A DNA stretch of 64,000 nucleotides. It comes from Usitatibacter rugosus. GTDB lineage: Bacteria; Pseudomonadota; Gammaproteobacteria; Burkholderiales; Usitatibacteraceae. A program made the translations under genes and the position numbers. How positions within the stretch are numbered: position 1 is the stretch's first letter; the number at the start of each line of letters is the position of its first letter. The stretch is from NCBI RefSeq assembly GCF_013003965.1, contig NZ_CP053069.1:2449419-2513418 (forward strand), in the 5' to 3' direction. Of this stretch, positions 15,587-24,103 are shown one piece after another. Below the pieces are notes generated by a model that was not told the origin of the DNA, did no database searches, and saw only the letters and a program-made list of their open reading frames with translations.

Positions 15587-17026
15587 ATGCGCGTGATCCG
15601 ATCCGCACTGCCGGCCGCCATCGCCTTCGCGCTGGCCGGCTGCGCCCTCGCCCCGCCGCCCCAGGGCGAGGACCTGCAGAAGGACTCCGCGCCCAACCGT
15701 CCGATCGCCGCGCAGTGGACGGCTCCGGGCGGCCTCGCGGGCACGGCCACCGACCGCTGGCTCGCGACCTTCAACGACAAGCAGCTGGAAGCCCTCGCCG
15801 CCGAGGCGATCGCGTACAACTTCGACCTTCGCGTCGCGGCGGCACGCGTCGAGCAGGCCGCGGCGTACCAGCGGGTTGCCGCCGGCACGCTCTGGCCGCA
15901 GGTGAACGCCATGGCGCGCGGCGGCGGCAAGATGGGCGGCGATCCTTCGGGGTTGCAGGGCATCGGCCTCTTCGCGAACTGGGAGATCGACCTCTGGGGC
16001 CGGATGCGCTCCGGAGCCAAGGCGGCCGACTATCAATTCGATTCCGCGACGCTGGATGCCGAATTCGCCCGCCAGTCGATCGTGGCGCAGGTCGCGAAGG
16101 GCTGGTTCCTCGCGACCGAGGCGCGGCTGCAGCGCGGCATCGCCGACGAATCGGTGAAAGCCGCCGAAGGCGTCGTGGGTCTTTCGCAGGACCGCATGAG
16201 GGTCGGCGTGGGTGACGAATACGACCTCACCGTCGCCAACGCGAGCCTCTACAGCTTCCGCGATGCCTCGCAGAGCCTCGACCAGGCCTACCAGCAAGCG
16301 GTTCGTTCGCTCGAGATCCTCGTCGGCCGCTATCCCGCCGCGATCCTCGCCGTTCCCACCGACCTTCCCGCGCCGCCGCCCCCGGTTCCGGTCGGCATGC
16401 CCTCGGAGCTCCTCGAGCGCCGGCCCGATGTCGTGGCCGCGGAGCGCCGCGTCGCCGCGGCCTTCTATCGCACGCAGGAATCGAAGGCCGCACGCCTGCC
16501 GCGCATCTCGCTCACGGCATCGCTCACCTCGGTCAGCAGCGAGCTTTTCGTCCTCCAGGAGCGGAGCAACCCCGTGTCGAGCTTCGGCGGATCGATCATG
16601 GCGCCGCTCTTCCTTGGCGGCCAGCTGCAGGCACAAGTCGACATCCGCACCGCCGAGCAGAAGCAGGCGATCGCGGAATACGGCCGCATCAGCACGCGTG
16701 CCTTCGGGGAAGTGGAGAACGCCCTCTCGTCGGGCTTCGCGCTCGACGCGCGCGAGGCCTTCCTGCGCCAGGCCGTCGCCGAGAACACGCGCAGCCTCGA
16801 GCTCTCCGGCATCCGCTACCGCGTCGGCTCCGGCGACCTGCGCTCCGTGCTCCAGCAGAACATTTCGCTCTTCAGCGCGCAGGTGAACCTGGTGCGCATT
16901 CGCAGCGAGCGGCTGGTGCAGCGCGTGAACCTGCACGTCGCACTGGGGGGCAGCTTCGACGAGAAGCCCACCGTGCCTCCGCCGCCCGATCCCAAGGCGG
17001 CCAACGAGTCCGGCACTCCCAAGTGA
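15587..17026 (+). CDS. RND/NodT-family outer-membrane efflux lipoprotein
   Basis: A 479-residue outer-membrane factor of the OprM/CusC/NodT type. It has a lipoprotein signal (FALAGC) and the PP-rich N-terminus. Two repeated OEP domains are visible: residues about 55-245 with DLRVAAARVEQAAAYQRVAA, and about 255-455 with LLERRPDVVAAERRVAAAF and RYRVGSGDLRSVLQQN. It would form the trimeric channel completing a tripartite exporter with the adjacent HlyD protein. ATG 15587 begins just after the TGA at 15583-15585, so the genes are tightly coupled. The tail (PPPPDPKAANESGTPK) is low complexity. Confidence 0.92.
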   Translation: MRVIRSALPAAIAFALAGCALAPPPQGEDLQKDSAPNRPIAAQWTAPGGLAGTATDRWLATFNDKQLEALAAEAIAYNFDLRVAAARVEQAAAYQRVAAGTLWPQVNAMARGGGKMGGDPSGLQGIGLFANWEIDLWGRMRSGAKAADYQFDSATLDAEFARQSIVAQVAKGWFLATEARLQRGIADESVKAAEGVVGLSQDRMRVGVGDEYDLTVANASLYSFRDASQSLDQAYQQAVRSLEILVGRYPAAILAVPTDLPAPPPPVPVGMPSELLERRPDVVAAERRVAAAFYRTQESKAARLPRISLTASLTSVSSELFVLQERSNPVSSFGGSIMAPLFLGGQLQAQVDIRTAEQKQAIAEYGRISTRAFGEVENALSSGFALDAREAFLRQAVAENTRSLELSGIRYRVGSGDLRSVLQQNISLFSAQVNLVRIRSERLVQRVNLHVALGGSFDEKPTVPPPPDPKAANESGTPK

Positions 17027-17042
17027 CCCTGCGAGCGACGGC

Positions 17043-18113
17043 GTGAAACCCTCGCTCAACTGGCTGCTGGCTTTCATTCCGATCACGCTGGCGCTCGAGC
17101 ACCTGCACGCGAGCCCGCCATGGGTGTTCTTCTCGGCCGCGGTCGCGATCGTGCCGATCGCAAGCCTCATCGTACGGTCCACCGAGCATCTCTCGACGTA
17201 CACGGGCGATGCGGTCGGCGGCCTTCTCAATGCGACGTTCGGCAACGCGCCCGAGCTCATCATCGCGATGGTCGCGCTGAAGGCCGGGATGCTCGACATG
17301 GTCCGGGCCTCCATCGCCGGGGCGATCCTCGCCAACCTGCTGCTGGCGCTCGGCATCGCGTTCCTGCTGGGCGGCCTTCGCTACCACACCCAGACCTACC
17401 AGGCGGGAGCCGCACGCCTCTACGGCTCGATGATGCTGGTGGCCGCGATCAGCCTCCTGGTGCCCAGCGCCTTCAGCCGCTTCTTCGCGCCCACGGAGAT
17501 GGTGCGCGCGGAGGCCATGCTCAATATCGGGCTCGCGGTGGTCCTGCTCGTGGCCTACGTGCTGTACCTCGTGTTCATGCTGAAGACGCATCCGGAGGAG
17601 TTCAAGGCCGCGCCGGGCGCGGAGGAAGAGCACCACGGTGAGCGCTGGAGCATCAAACGCTCGGTGGGCGGCCTCGTCCTCGCCTCGCTGCTCGCCGCGT
17701 GGATGAGCGAGATCCTCGTGGGCGCCGCGGAAGGCACGGGCAAGGCGCTCGGCATGTCCGAGGTGTTCATCGGCATCGTCTTCCTCGCGATCGTGGGGGG
17801 CGCCGCGGAATCGAGCTCGGCGATCGCGATGGCCCGGCGCAACAAGATGGACCTCACCGTCGGCATCGTGATGGGCAGCTGCATCCAGATCGCGCTCTTC
17901 GTGGCACCCGTGCTGGTGCTGGCGAGCTACTTCGTGGGACCGCGCCCGCTCGAGCTCTCGTTCAACCGCGCCGAGATCGGAGCGCTGCTGATGGCGGTGC
18001 TGATCGGCTCGATGGTGGCCGGCGACGGCCGCGCCAACTGGTTCAAGGGCGTGCAGCTGATCGCGGTGTATCTCATCATCGCCTTGATGTTCTATTTCAT
18101 TCCCGTGGGGTGA
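17043..18113 (+). CDS. cax: Calcium/proton exchanger (CaCA family)
   Basis: A 356-residue Ca2+/cation-proton antiporter with about eleven transmembrane segments in two repeats. The two signature alpha-motifs are GGLLNATFGNAPELIIAMVA (near residues 60-80) and the second-half equivalent GGAAESSSAIAMARRNKMDL, each with the ion-binding glutamate. An acidic loop (PEEFKAAPGAEEEHHGE) separates the halves. It should export Ca2+ or other divalent cations using the proton gradient. GTG 17043 is 16 bp past the outer-membrane factor stop, and the next gene follows after 3 bp. Its place inside an efflux operon is noteworthy. Confidence 0.9.
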   Translation: MKPSLNWLLAFIPITLALEHLHASPPWVFFSAAVAIVPIASLIVRSTEHLSTYTGDAVGGLLNATFGNAPELIIAMVALKAGMLDMVRASIAGAILANLLLALGIAFLLGGLRYHTQTYQAGAARLYGSMMLVAAISLLVPSAFSRFFAPTEMVRAEAMLNIGLAVVLLVAYVLYLVFMLKTHPEEFKAAPGAEEEHHGERWSIKRSVGGLVLASLLAAWMSEILVGAAEGTGKALGMSEVFIGIVFLAIVGGAAESSSAIAMARRNKMDLTVGIVMGSCIQIALFVAPVLVLASYFVGPRPLELSFNRAEIGALLMAVLIGSMVAGDGRANWFKGVQLIAVYLIIALMFYFIPVG

Positions 18114-18116
18114 GGC

Positions 18117-18779
18117 ATGGCGCAGTCTGAGACCGAGAAACCGGCCCGGGTGCTGGACCCGATCGAGCGCGCCTCCGAGGTGATCTTCGGGCTGCTGATG
18201 GCGATGACCTTCATCGGAGCGCTGAGCGCCGCCACGGCTGGCCGTGAAGAAGTACGCACGATGATGTTTACCGCCATCGGATGCAACCTCGCCTGGGGTC
18301 TCGCGGACGCGGTCATGTACCTCGTGCGGATCGCGACCAACCGCACCCGCAACCGCACGATGCTCACGAAGGTGCGCGCGGAGCCGGATGCGGCGAAAGG
18401 CCGCGCACTCGTCGAGGAGGCCCTGCCGCGCAGCATCGTCGAGGCGGCCGGCTCCGAAGGTGTGGACGCCATCCACCGGCGCCTGATCGCACCGGCCGCA
18501 CCGGATGTCCGCCCCGTTCTTGCCGGCACCGATTTCCGCGGAGCCGTCGGCGTCTTCCTGCTCGTGGTGCTGGCGACGTTTCCGGTCGTCATCCCCTTCA
18601 TGCTCTTCGACCAGGCGTCGATCGCGATCCGCGTGTCGAACGGCGTCGCGGTCGCGATGCTCTTCCTGGCGGGAGAAGTCCTCGGCCGCTATGCCGGCGC
18701 CCGGCCCTGGCGCGGGGGACTCTGGATGGCCGTCACGGGGATCCTGCTGATGGCCGCGATCATGGCGCTGGGCGGGTGA
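18117..18779 (+). CDS. VIT1/CCC1-like membrane protein
   Basis: A 220-residue integral membrane protein. The N-terminal segment DPIERASEVIFGLLMAMTFI resembles the first helix of VIT1/CCC1-type metal transporters (R-x-SEVIFG). The following helix holds TAIGCNLAWGLADAVMYLV. A cytoplasmic loop (residues about 80-140) and three further hydrophobic helices complete it. Family members move Fe2+ or Mn2+ with proton exchange, but this assignment is moderate because the fold is only partly recognisable. It starts 3 bp after cax. Its stop codon overlaps the GTG of the porin gene (GTGA), so the metal-related genes are translationally coupled. Confidence 0.6.
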   Translation: MAQSETEKPARVLDPIERASEVIFGLLMAMTFIGALSAATAGREEVRTMMFTAIGCNLAWGLADAVMYLVRIATNRTRNRTMLTKVRAEPDAAKGRALVEEALPRSIVEAAGSEGVDAIHRRLIAPAAPDVRPVLAGTDFRGAVGVFLLVVLATFPVVIPFMLFDQASIAIRVSNGVAVAMLFLAGEVLGRYAGARPWRGGLWMAVTGILLMAAIMALGG

Positions 18780-19984
18780 GGACGCTCGCCGCCGCGGTCG
18801 CCTCGCTGGCGGCCTGCGGTGCCCTGGCCGCGGAGGAAGACGCGGACTTCGCGGCGACGAAAGGCTCGGCGGCCGAAGCGCAGCTCCAGGCTCGCTTGAA
18901 GGCCTCCATCCGCACACTGCCGGGCACCGACACGCAGTACTTCATCGGCGGCTATCTCCAGCTGGACGGGCTCGCCACGCGCCACCGCCAGGACGGCGAC
19001 GAGCAGGACGCGTTCATCGTCTCGACCACGCCCTTCGGCCCCGCGGACAAGAACTACCGCGCGGGCATTCGCGCCTCGCAGCTGAACTGGATCTCGAAGA
19101 CGCCGGCCCCTTTCGGCGATTTCTGGACGCGCCTCGAGGCCAACCTCTTCCCGCTGGACGGCCGCACGCACCCGACGCTGAACCAGCTCTTCGTGCGCTT
19201 CGGCGAGGCGGTCACGATCGGCAAGACGTATTCGACCTTCGTGGACGAGGACGTGCTCCCCACGACGCTCGACTACAACGGACCGAGCGGCGTCACCTTC
19301 GCGCGCCAGGCGCTGGTTCGCGTGTCACTGCCGATCGCGGCGGGCTGGACCGTCGCGGCGTCGGTGGAGGATTCGCAAGCCGATCTGGATGCGAGCGGCA
19401 CCCTTCTCTCCTTCCGCACGGATGAGCGACGTCCCGATATCGCGGCGCGCGTCCGCTTCGAAGGCGACTTCGGCCACGTGCAGCTCGCGGGCCTGTCGCG
19501 CCGGATCGATGTCGCGCTCGACACCCCCGCAGGCACGCGCGAGAAACACGTGAACGGCAAGGGCGTCTCGCTCTCGGGATCGCTCAACGTCGGCGACAAC
19601 GCGATCTCGGGTCAGATCGCGAGCGGCGAAGGCATCGGCCGCTACTTCAACGATCCGCTGAGCGCCACCGGTGTGGGCCTCGGCTCCGGATCGCAGCTCG
19701 ACCTGCTGCGCTCCAGCGGCGCCACGCTCTACTACCAGCACCATTGGGCGCCGGACTGGACCACGATCGCGGGCGCCAGCACGCTGCGCATCGCGGATGA
19801 GGGATTGGCGCGGCGGCCGGAGGAGTTGAAGCGCGTCGTGTATGCGTCCGCGAATCTCGCGCATCGCGTGACGCCGACGTTGATCGTCGGCGCGGAAGTG
19901 CTCTGGGGACAAGCGACGCGCGTGGATGGCGCCACGGCCTCGAACACGCGGCTGCAGATCTCGGTTCGCTATCTCGTGTTCTAG
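18776..19984 (+). CDS. DcaP-like outer-membrane porin
   Basis: A 402-residue outer-membrane beta-barrel of the DcaP trimeric porin type. A signal peptide (VRTLAAAVASLAACGALAAE) precedes an N-terminal helical stretch (AAEAQLQARLKASIRTLPGT). The barrel starts at FIGGYLQLDG, with alternating amphipathic strands ending LQISVRYLVF, the C-terminal aromatic needed for outer-membrane insertion. GTG 18776 overlaps the preceding TGA. Characterised DcaP proteins pass small carboxylates or peptides; here cargo is unknown. The stop shares the CTAG at 19981-19984 with the convergent dehydrogenase gene. Confidence 0.85.
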   Translation: MRTLAAAVASLAACGALAAEEDADFAATKGSAAEAQLQARLKASIRTLPGTDTQYFIGGYLQLDGLATRHRQDGDEQDAFIVSTTPFGPADKNYRAGIRASQLNWISKTPAPFGDFWTRLEANLFPLDGRTHPTLNQLFVRFGEAVTIGKTYSTFVDEDVLPTTLDYNGPSGVTFARQALVRVSLPIAAGWTVAASVEDSQADLDASGTLLSFRTDERRPDIAARVRFEGDFGHVQLAGLSRRIDVALDTPAGTREKHVNGKGVSLSGSLNVGDNAISGQIASGEGIGRYFNDPLSATGVGLGSGSQLDLLRSSGATLYYQHHWAPDWTTIAGASTLRIADEGLARRPEELKRVVYASANLAHRVTPTLIVGAEVLWGQATRVDGATASNTRLQISVRYLVF

Positions 19985-21036
19985 CCGCGTCCCGGCACAA
20001 GCGCCTCCATGCCCAGCTCGGCCGCGATCCGCGAGAGATCCGCGATCGTGTCTTCGGGAAGGTCCAGCCCCTGCGCGCGCAAGCGAGTGTCGCTGCGCGC
20101 TTCCATCTCACCCGGGTAGAAGATCTCGTCCGCACCCTTGGCAAGCGGCACGGCCTTGATCTCCGCGATGAAAGCTTCCATGCGCGCGTTGAACTCCGCG
20201 AGCGGCATGAAGGCGGAGATGTCGTAGGCGGTGAAAAAATGTCCCGCCCCGCTCTTCAGCTCCGTCTTGTACGGCCCGTTCACGGCGGAGAGAAACGCGC
20301 TCCCGGAGAGCACGCCCGAGAGCATGTCCACCACCGAGGCGATCGCATACCCCTTGTGCCCCGCCATGGGAAGGATGATCCCGTCGATCGCGGCCTGCGG
20401 GTCGGTCGTGGGCTCGCCGTCGGCCGTGAGCGCCCATCCGAGGGGAATCGGCTCACGGCGCTGGCGGGCGAGATAGATCTTGCCGCGAGCCACGCCGGTA
20501 TTCGCCATGTCCATCATGAACGGCGGATGCTTGCCCGCCGGCGCGGAGATCGACCACGGGTTGGTGCCGATGATCTTCTTGCGGCCGCCGGTCGGTGCGA
20601 TCGCCGGGCCGCCGTTGGTCATCAGCATCATGATGCAGCCCTGCTCCGCGGCCCTGCGCGTGTAGTACATGCAGGTGCCGAAGTGGTTGGAGTTGCGCAC
20701 CGCCACCGAGGCAACCCCGTGGACCTTCGCCCGGCGAATCGCTTCCTCGGCGGCGAGCTTCGTCGCGACCTGCCCCACGCCGTCCTGCGCATCGATGACG
20801 GCGACGGCGCGCGCATCGACCGCGAAGCGCGTCTCGGTGACCGCCTTCATCACGCCCGTCTTCAGGCGCGCCAGGTACCACCCGGTGCGCAGCACGCCGT
20901 GCGACTGGTGGCCCCAGAGATCTGCTTGGACGAGCGTGTCCGCGATGAGAGCGGCATCCGCATCCGGCATGCCGCCGCGGCGATAGACCTCCGTGACGAA
21001 CGCGAGCAGGCGCCCGGCGTCGACGCGAACCGCCAT
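19981..21036 (-). CDS. Ldh2-family malate/L-lactate/ureidoglycolate-type dehydrogenase
   Basis: A 351-residue NAD(P)-dependent oxidoreductase of the MDH2/Ldh2 fold. Visible family stretches are ADLWGHQSHGVLR, VRNSNHFGTCMYYTRRAAEQ, TNGGPAIAPTGGRKKIIGTN, MDMANTGVARGKI and MAGHKGYAIASVVDMLSGVL. Members oxidise 2-hydroxy acids such as malate, lactate, sulfolactate or ureidoglycolate, and the substrate cannot be decided here. ATG 21036 overlaps the stop of the Bug-protein gene by one base, so the pair probably takes up or senses and then oxidises one hydroxyacid. It ends on a stop shared with the porin gene. Confidence 0.88.
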   Translation of the reverse strand: MAVRVDAGRLLAFVTEVYRRGGMPDADAALIADTLVQADLWGHQSHGVLRTGWYLARLKTGVMKAVTETRFAVDARAVAVIDAQDGVGQVATKLAAEEAIRRAKVHGVASVAVRNSNHFGTCMYYTRRAAEQGCIMMLMTNGGPAIAPTGGRKKIIGTNPWSISAPAGKHPPFMMDMANTGVARGKIYLARQRREPIPLGWALTADGEPTTDPQAAIDGIILPMAGHKGYAIASVVDMLSGVLSGSAFLSAVNGPYKTELKSGAGHFFTAYDISAFMPLAEFNARMEAFIAEIKAVPLAKGADEIFYPGEMEARSDTRLRAQGLDLPEDTIADLSRIAAELGMEALVPGRG

Positions 21037-21998
21037 CAGTCCGCCGGCTTGAAGCCGATGTCGGCCACGACCTTCGACCAGCGCGCGTAGTCCTTGCGCA
21101 CGATCGCGTCGAACTGCGCCGGCGTCCCCGCGCGCGGCAGCATGCCCTGGCCGATGTAGTTCTTCTTCACGTCCTCGTCGTCCTTCAGCTTGTTGATCGC
21201 GGCGTTCAGTTTGTCGATGATGGGCTGCGGCGTGCCGCGCGGCGTGAAGACGCCGAACCACGGATCGGCCGCGAAGCCGGGCAGCGTCTCGCCGATCGTC
21301 GGCACGTTGGGCAGCAGCGGCCAGCGCTCGGCGCTGGTGACCGCGATCAACTTGAGCTTCCCGGACTGGATGTTGGGCAGCAGCGGCGAGACGTTGCCCA
21401 CGTACACCTGGATCGTCCCCGAGAGGAAGTCGGGCAGCGCCGCCCCGGTGCTCTTGTACGGCACGTGCACGAGCTTGATGTCCGCCATCTGCGTGAACAT
21501 CTCGGTGATGAGGTGCGTGAGGCCGCCGTTGCCGGACGAGCCGTACGAGAAGGCGCCCGGCTTCGACTTCGCGAGCGCGATGAACTCCGCGACCGTGTTG
21601 GCCGGCACGCTCGGATGCACGATGAGGCCGAAGGGTGCCACGCTCACCTGCGAGACGGCCACGAGCGAGTTCACCGGATCCCACGCCGGCTTGTGGGTCG
21701 CCGCGATCACCGGGAAGCTGTCCGACATGATGAGGATCGTGTAGCCGTCGTTGGGCGACTTGGCGGCGATCTCCATCCCGACCATGCCGCCGGCGCCTCC
21801 GCGGTTCTCGATGATGAAGGGCTGGCCCAAAGATTCCTGCAGCTTCGCGGTCAGCGCGCGCGCCGCGATGTCACTACCGCCGCCGGGTGCGAACGGCACG
21901 ACGACCTTCACGGGCTTGGCGGGATAGGGTTGGGGCTGGCCGAGCGCGCCGAAGGCCACGGTGCACGCAGCCAGGCACGTCACGAGAAAACGCGTCAT
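21036..21998 (-). CDS. Bug/TctC-family periplasmic binding protein 2
   Basis: A 320-residue Bug-family receptor. A signal peptide (MTRFLVTCLAACTVAFGALG) precedes YPAKPVKVVVPFAPGGGSDI. Characteristic motifs are ENRGGAGGMVGMEIAAKSP, NDGYTILIM, LVHVPYKSTGAALPDFLSG and LPNVPTIGETLPG. The start is ATG 21998 with GGAGGAGGG ten bases upstream; open frame beyond it is spurious. It is translationally coupled to an Ldh2-family dehydrogenase, which suggests a hydroxyacid ligand. It diverges from the metallo-hydrolase gene with a 69-bp promoter region between. No membrane component of a tripartite transporter is nearby. Confidence 0.9.
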   Translation of the reverse strand: MTRFLVTCLAACTVAFGALGQPQPYPAKPVKVVVPFAPGGGSDIAARALTAKLQESLGQPFIIENRGGAGGMVGMEIAAKSPNDGYTILIMSDSFPVIAATHKPAWDPVNSLVAVSQVSVAPFGLIVHPSVPANTVAEFIALAKSKPGAFSYGSSGNGGLTHLITEMFTQMADIKLVHVPYKSTGAALPDFLSGTIQVYVGNVSPLLPNIQSGKLKLIAVTSAERWPLLPNVPTIGETLPGFAADPWFGVFTPRGTPQPIIDKLNAAINKLKDDEDVKKNYIGQGMLPRAGTPAQFDAIVRKDYARWSKVVADIGFKPAD

Positions 21999-22067
21999 CT
22001 TCCCTCCTCCGTGGATCTTGTTGGACCCAGTATCTGGCAAAATCGGCACCGCCGACAGGAGACTCCC

Positions 22068-22910
22068 ATGAAAGCGTTGATTACCTCCGCAGTGCTCTTG
22101 CTCCTTGCCGCATGTGCGAGTACGGAGCCCAAACAAGCCGCCGTCGAACGCATGTACGTCATCTCGTGCGGCGAGAACCACACCAAGGACCTCTCGCGCT
22201 GGACGCCGGGCGAGAACGTGGGCAAGGCGCACGTCTTCGGCGACTACTGCTACCTCATCAAGCACGCCAAGGGCTGGATGCTGTGGGACACGGGCATCGC
22301 CGACCGCATCGCGGCCCTGCCCCACGGCATGCCGAACGCGCAGGGCACGATCACGGCGTTCATGCAGACGCCGCTGTCCGAGTCGCTGAAGCAGATCGGC
22401 GTCGCGCCCGCCGACATCGGCTACTTCGCCATGTCGCATTCGCACGGCGACCACTCGGGCAACGCGAATCTCTTCCCCGCTTCGACGATCTACATGCAGC
22501 AGACCGAGTACGACGCGCTCTTCGGCCCCGATGCCGCGAAGTCGGGCCTGCCGCTCGCCAACTTCGAGAAGCTGAAGGGTTCGAAGTTCGTCCGCCTCAC
22601 CGGCGACCAGGACGTCTTCGGCGACGGCTCGGTGGTGATCAAGTCGACTCCGGGCCACACGCCGGGTCACCAGTCGCTGCTGGTGCGGCTACCGAAGCGC
22701 GGCCCGGTGCTGCTCACCGGCGATCTCGTCCACCTTCTCTATAGCTGGGACAACAACATCGTCCCGGGCTTCAACTACGACGTCGCGCAGACGAAGCGCA
22801 GCCTCGAGGAGATGAAGGCCTACGCCAAGGCGACCGGCGCGCAGGTTTGGGTGAACCACGACAAGGAACAGCATGCCGCCATTCCCAAAGCGCCCGCCTA
22901 TGTGGAGTAA
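22068..22910 (+). CDS. Lipoprotein MBL-fold hydrolase, AHL-lactonase-like
   Basis: A 280-residue metallo-beta-lactamase-fold protein with a lipoprotein signal (VLLLLAAC, C16). The di-zinc motif HxHxDH is present as SHSHGDHSGN. Further ligands are expected in STPGHTPGHQ, LLTGDLVHL and VNHDKEQH. These match the AttM/AiiA-like N-acyl homoserine lactonase group. Lactonases of this group are usually cytosolic. An envelope-anchored one would meet signal or other lactones before uptake, but lactonase activity is inferred from family only. CAGGAGACTCCC precedes ATG 22068. The next gene overlaps its 3' end by 38 bp. Confidence 0.82.
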   Translation: MKALITSAVLLLLAACASTEPKQAAVERMYVISCGENHTKDLSRWTPGENVGKAHVFGDYCYLIKHAKGWMLWDTGIADRIAALPHGMPNAQGTITAFMQTPLSESLKQIGVAPADIGYFAMSHSHGDHSGNANLFPASTIYMQQTEYDALFGPDAAKSGLPLANFEKLKGSKFVRLTGDQDVFGDGSVVIKSTPGHTPGHQSLLVRLPKRGPVLLTGDLVHLLYSWDNNIVPGFNYDVAQTKRSLEEMKAYAKATGAQVWVNHDKEQHAAIPKAPAYVE

Positions 22911-23652
22911 GGCCCCCGTCGTCGTCCTGGCCGCGGTATTGGCTCTTTCGGCTTGCTCGCGCGATCCGCGCACCACGCGCCTGCCGCTCGACCTCGCGGA
23001 CATCCCCAAGATCCAGAAGCAGCTGGACAAGCTGCCGCCCGACGAGCGTGAGCTTGTCCTGGCCTACCTGCAGCGCAGCAAGGGCGACGTGCTACCCGCG
23101 AAGTTCGCCGATCCGGACAACCCGCTCACCGCGCGCACGTTCGCCGAGGCCATCAAGCTGCAGAAGGAATGGAAGGTGAAGCACGCCGCCGATACCGAGC
23201 GCATGGAGTCGCTGGCCGAAGCGCGCGAGGAAGCGTACGAGCCCCTTCGCCGTGCCATCTCCGCCACGCTGCTCCGGCGCGAGATCATGACGGCGGACGA
23301 GGCCTCGGGACGCCAGCCCCAGCCGGGCCGCGCCCTGAACAACAACGAGGTCCTGGTCGTCACCTACCGCCTGCAGAACCACGGCAGCGAGACCATCACG
23401 CGCGTGACCGGCTCGGTCCAGGTGCGCAGCGAATCCGATCCGAAGTCCCTGCTGGGCCTCGCGCAATGCTGGATCGACCATCGCGAGCCCGTCGGCGGCA
23501 GCCAGTCCGTCGAGGTGCGCTGCTCGAACCTGCGCGGGAGCTCGGGCGAAAGGGCCAAGGACTTCGTCGCCCTGGACGAGCGCCGGCTCATCGTGACCTG
23601 GGAGCCCAAGACGGTCGAGTTCGCCACCGGGAAGGTGCTCCGCTCGGAGTAA
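22873..23652 (+). CDS. Uncharacterised lipoprotein
   Basis: A 259-residue protein with a lipoprotein signal ending LALSAC. The mature part has a charged helical N-terminal half (IPKIQKQLDKLPPDERELVL, then a lysine/glutamate-rich region). The C-terminal half is a beta-sandwich-like domain (VLVVTYRLQNHGSETITRVT, VEVRCSNLRG) with two cysteines. I do not recognise a family. ATG 22873 has AAGGA five bases upstream and overlaps the hydrolase gene. ATG 22900 (MWSKAPVVVL) would give a more usual lipoprotein signal and is a real alternative. It is probably co-transcribed with its neighbours. Confidence 0.7.
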   Translation: MPPFPKRPPMWSKAPVVVLAAVLALSACSRDPRTTRLPLDLADIPKIQKQLDKLPPDERELVLAYLQRSKGDVLPAKFADPDNPLTARTFAEAIKLQKEWKVKHAADTERMESLAEAREEAYEPLRRAISATLLRREIMTADEASGRQPQPGRALNNNEVLVVTYRLQNHGSETITRVTGSVQVRSESDPKSLLGLAQCWIDHREPVGGSQSVEVRCSNLRGSSGERAKDFVALDERRLIVTWEPKTVEFATGKVLRSE

Positions 23653-23658
23653 GTCCCG

Positions 23659-23910
23659 ATGCTCGAGACGACGGTCACGGCGCTCTTCCTGGTGGTGATG
23701 CTCGCCCCCTGGGTGTTCTTCGCCCGGAAGATGTCGGGCGCGAAGATTCCCATCTGGTTCCTGGGCATCGCCGCCGTGCTCCTCGGCGCCATCATGCAGC
23801 GCATGTTCGGCGCGAACGCGAGCTACTACATCGGCTACTACGGCGCGATCGTCTTCGGCCTGGGGATCGTGGCCGCGGCGTTCGCCTATTTCAACGGCCG
23901 GCCGAAATAG
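23659..23910 (+). CDS. Small three-helix membrane protein, unknown
   Basis: An 83-residue protein of almost only hydrophobic helices: residues about 4-21, 30-48 and 57-76, with short charged turns (ARKMSGAK, QRMFGANASYY) and a basic end (NGRPK). It starts 6 bp after the lipoprotein gene, so the two are likely one operon. No family is recognised. The length and pattern suit a small accessory membrane subunit. Confidence 0.6.
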   Translation: MLETTVTALFLVVMLAPWVFFARKMSGAKIPIWFLGIAAVLLGAIMQRMFGANASYYIGYYGAIVFGLGIVAAAFAYFNGRPK

Positions 23911-24103
23911 CACCCCTCCGCCCGATTATTTCAACGGAAATCGAAACGGGGAAAACACCCGTCCTTCCGTGTCCACCGACCGCTCGTCCGCCACGTTCGT
24001 AATATGACCGGGAGCGATTTGCGAATTCCCTCACATCGCGCCTTCGCGACCGGGTAGACACTGGGTTCATCGAGTGACGACCCAACCGGCGAAGGAGACC
24101 GCG

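Noticed and set aside
14131-16020. 629-codon minus-strand frame across the adaptor and outer-membrane factor genes
   Set aside because: Antisense shadow of two well-supported genes; no start context or family features.
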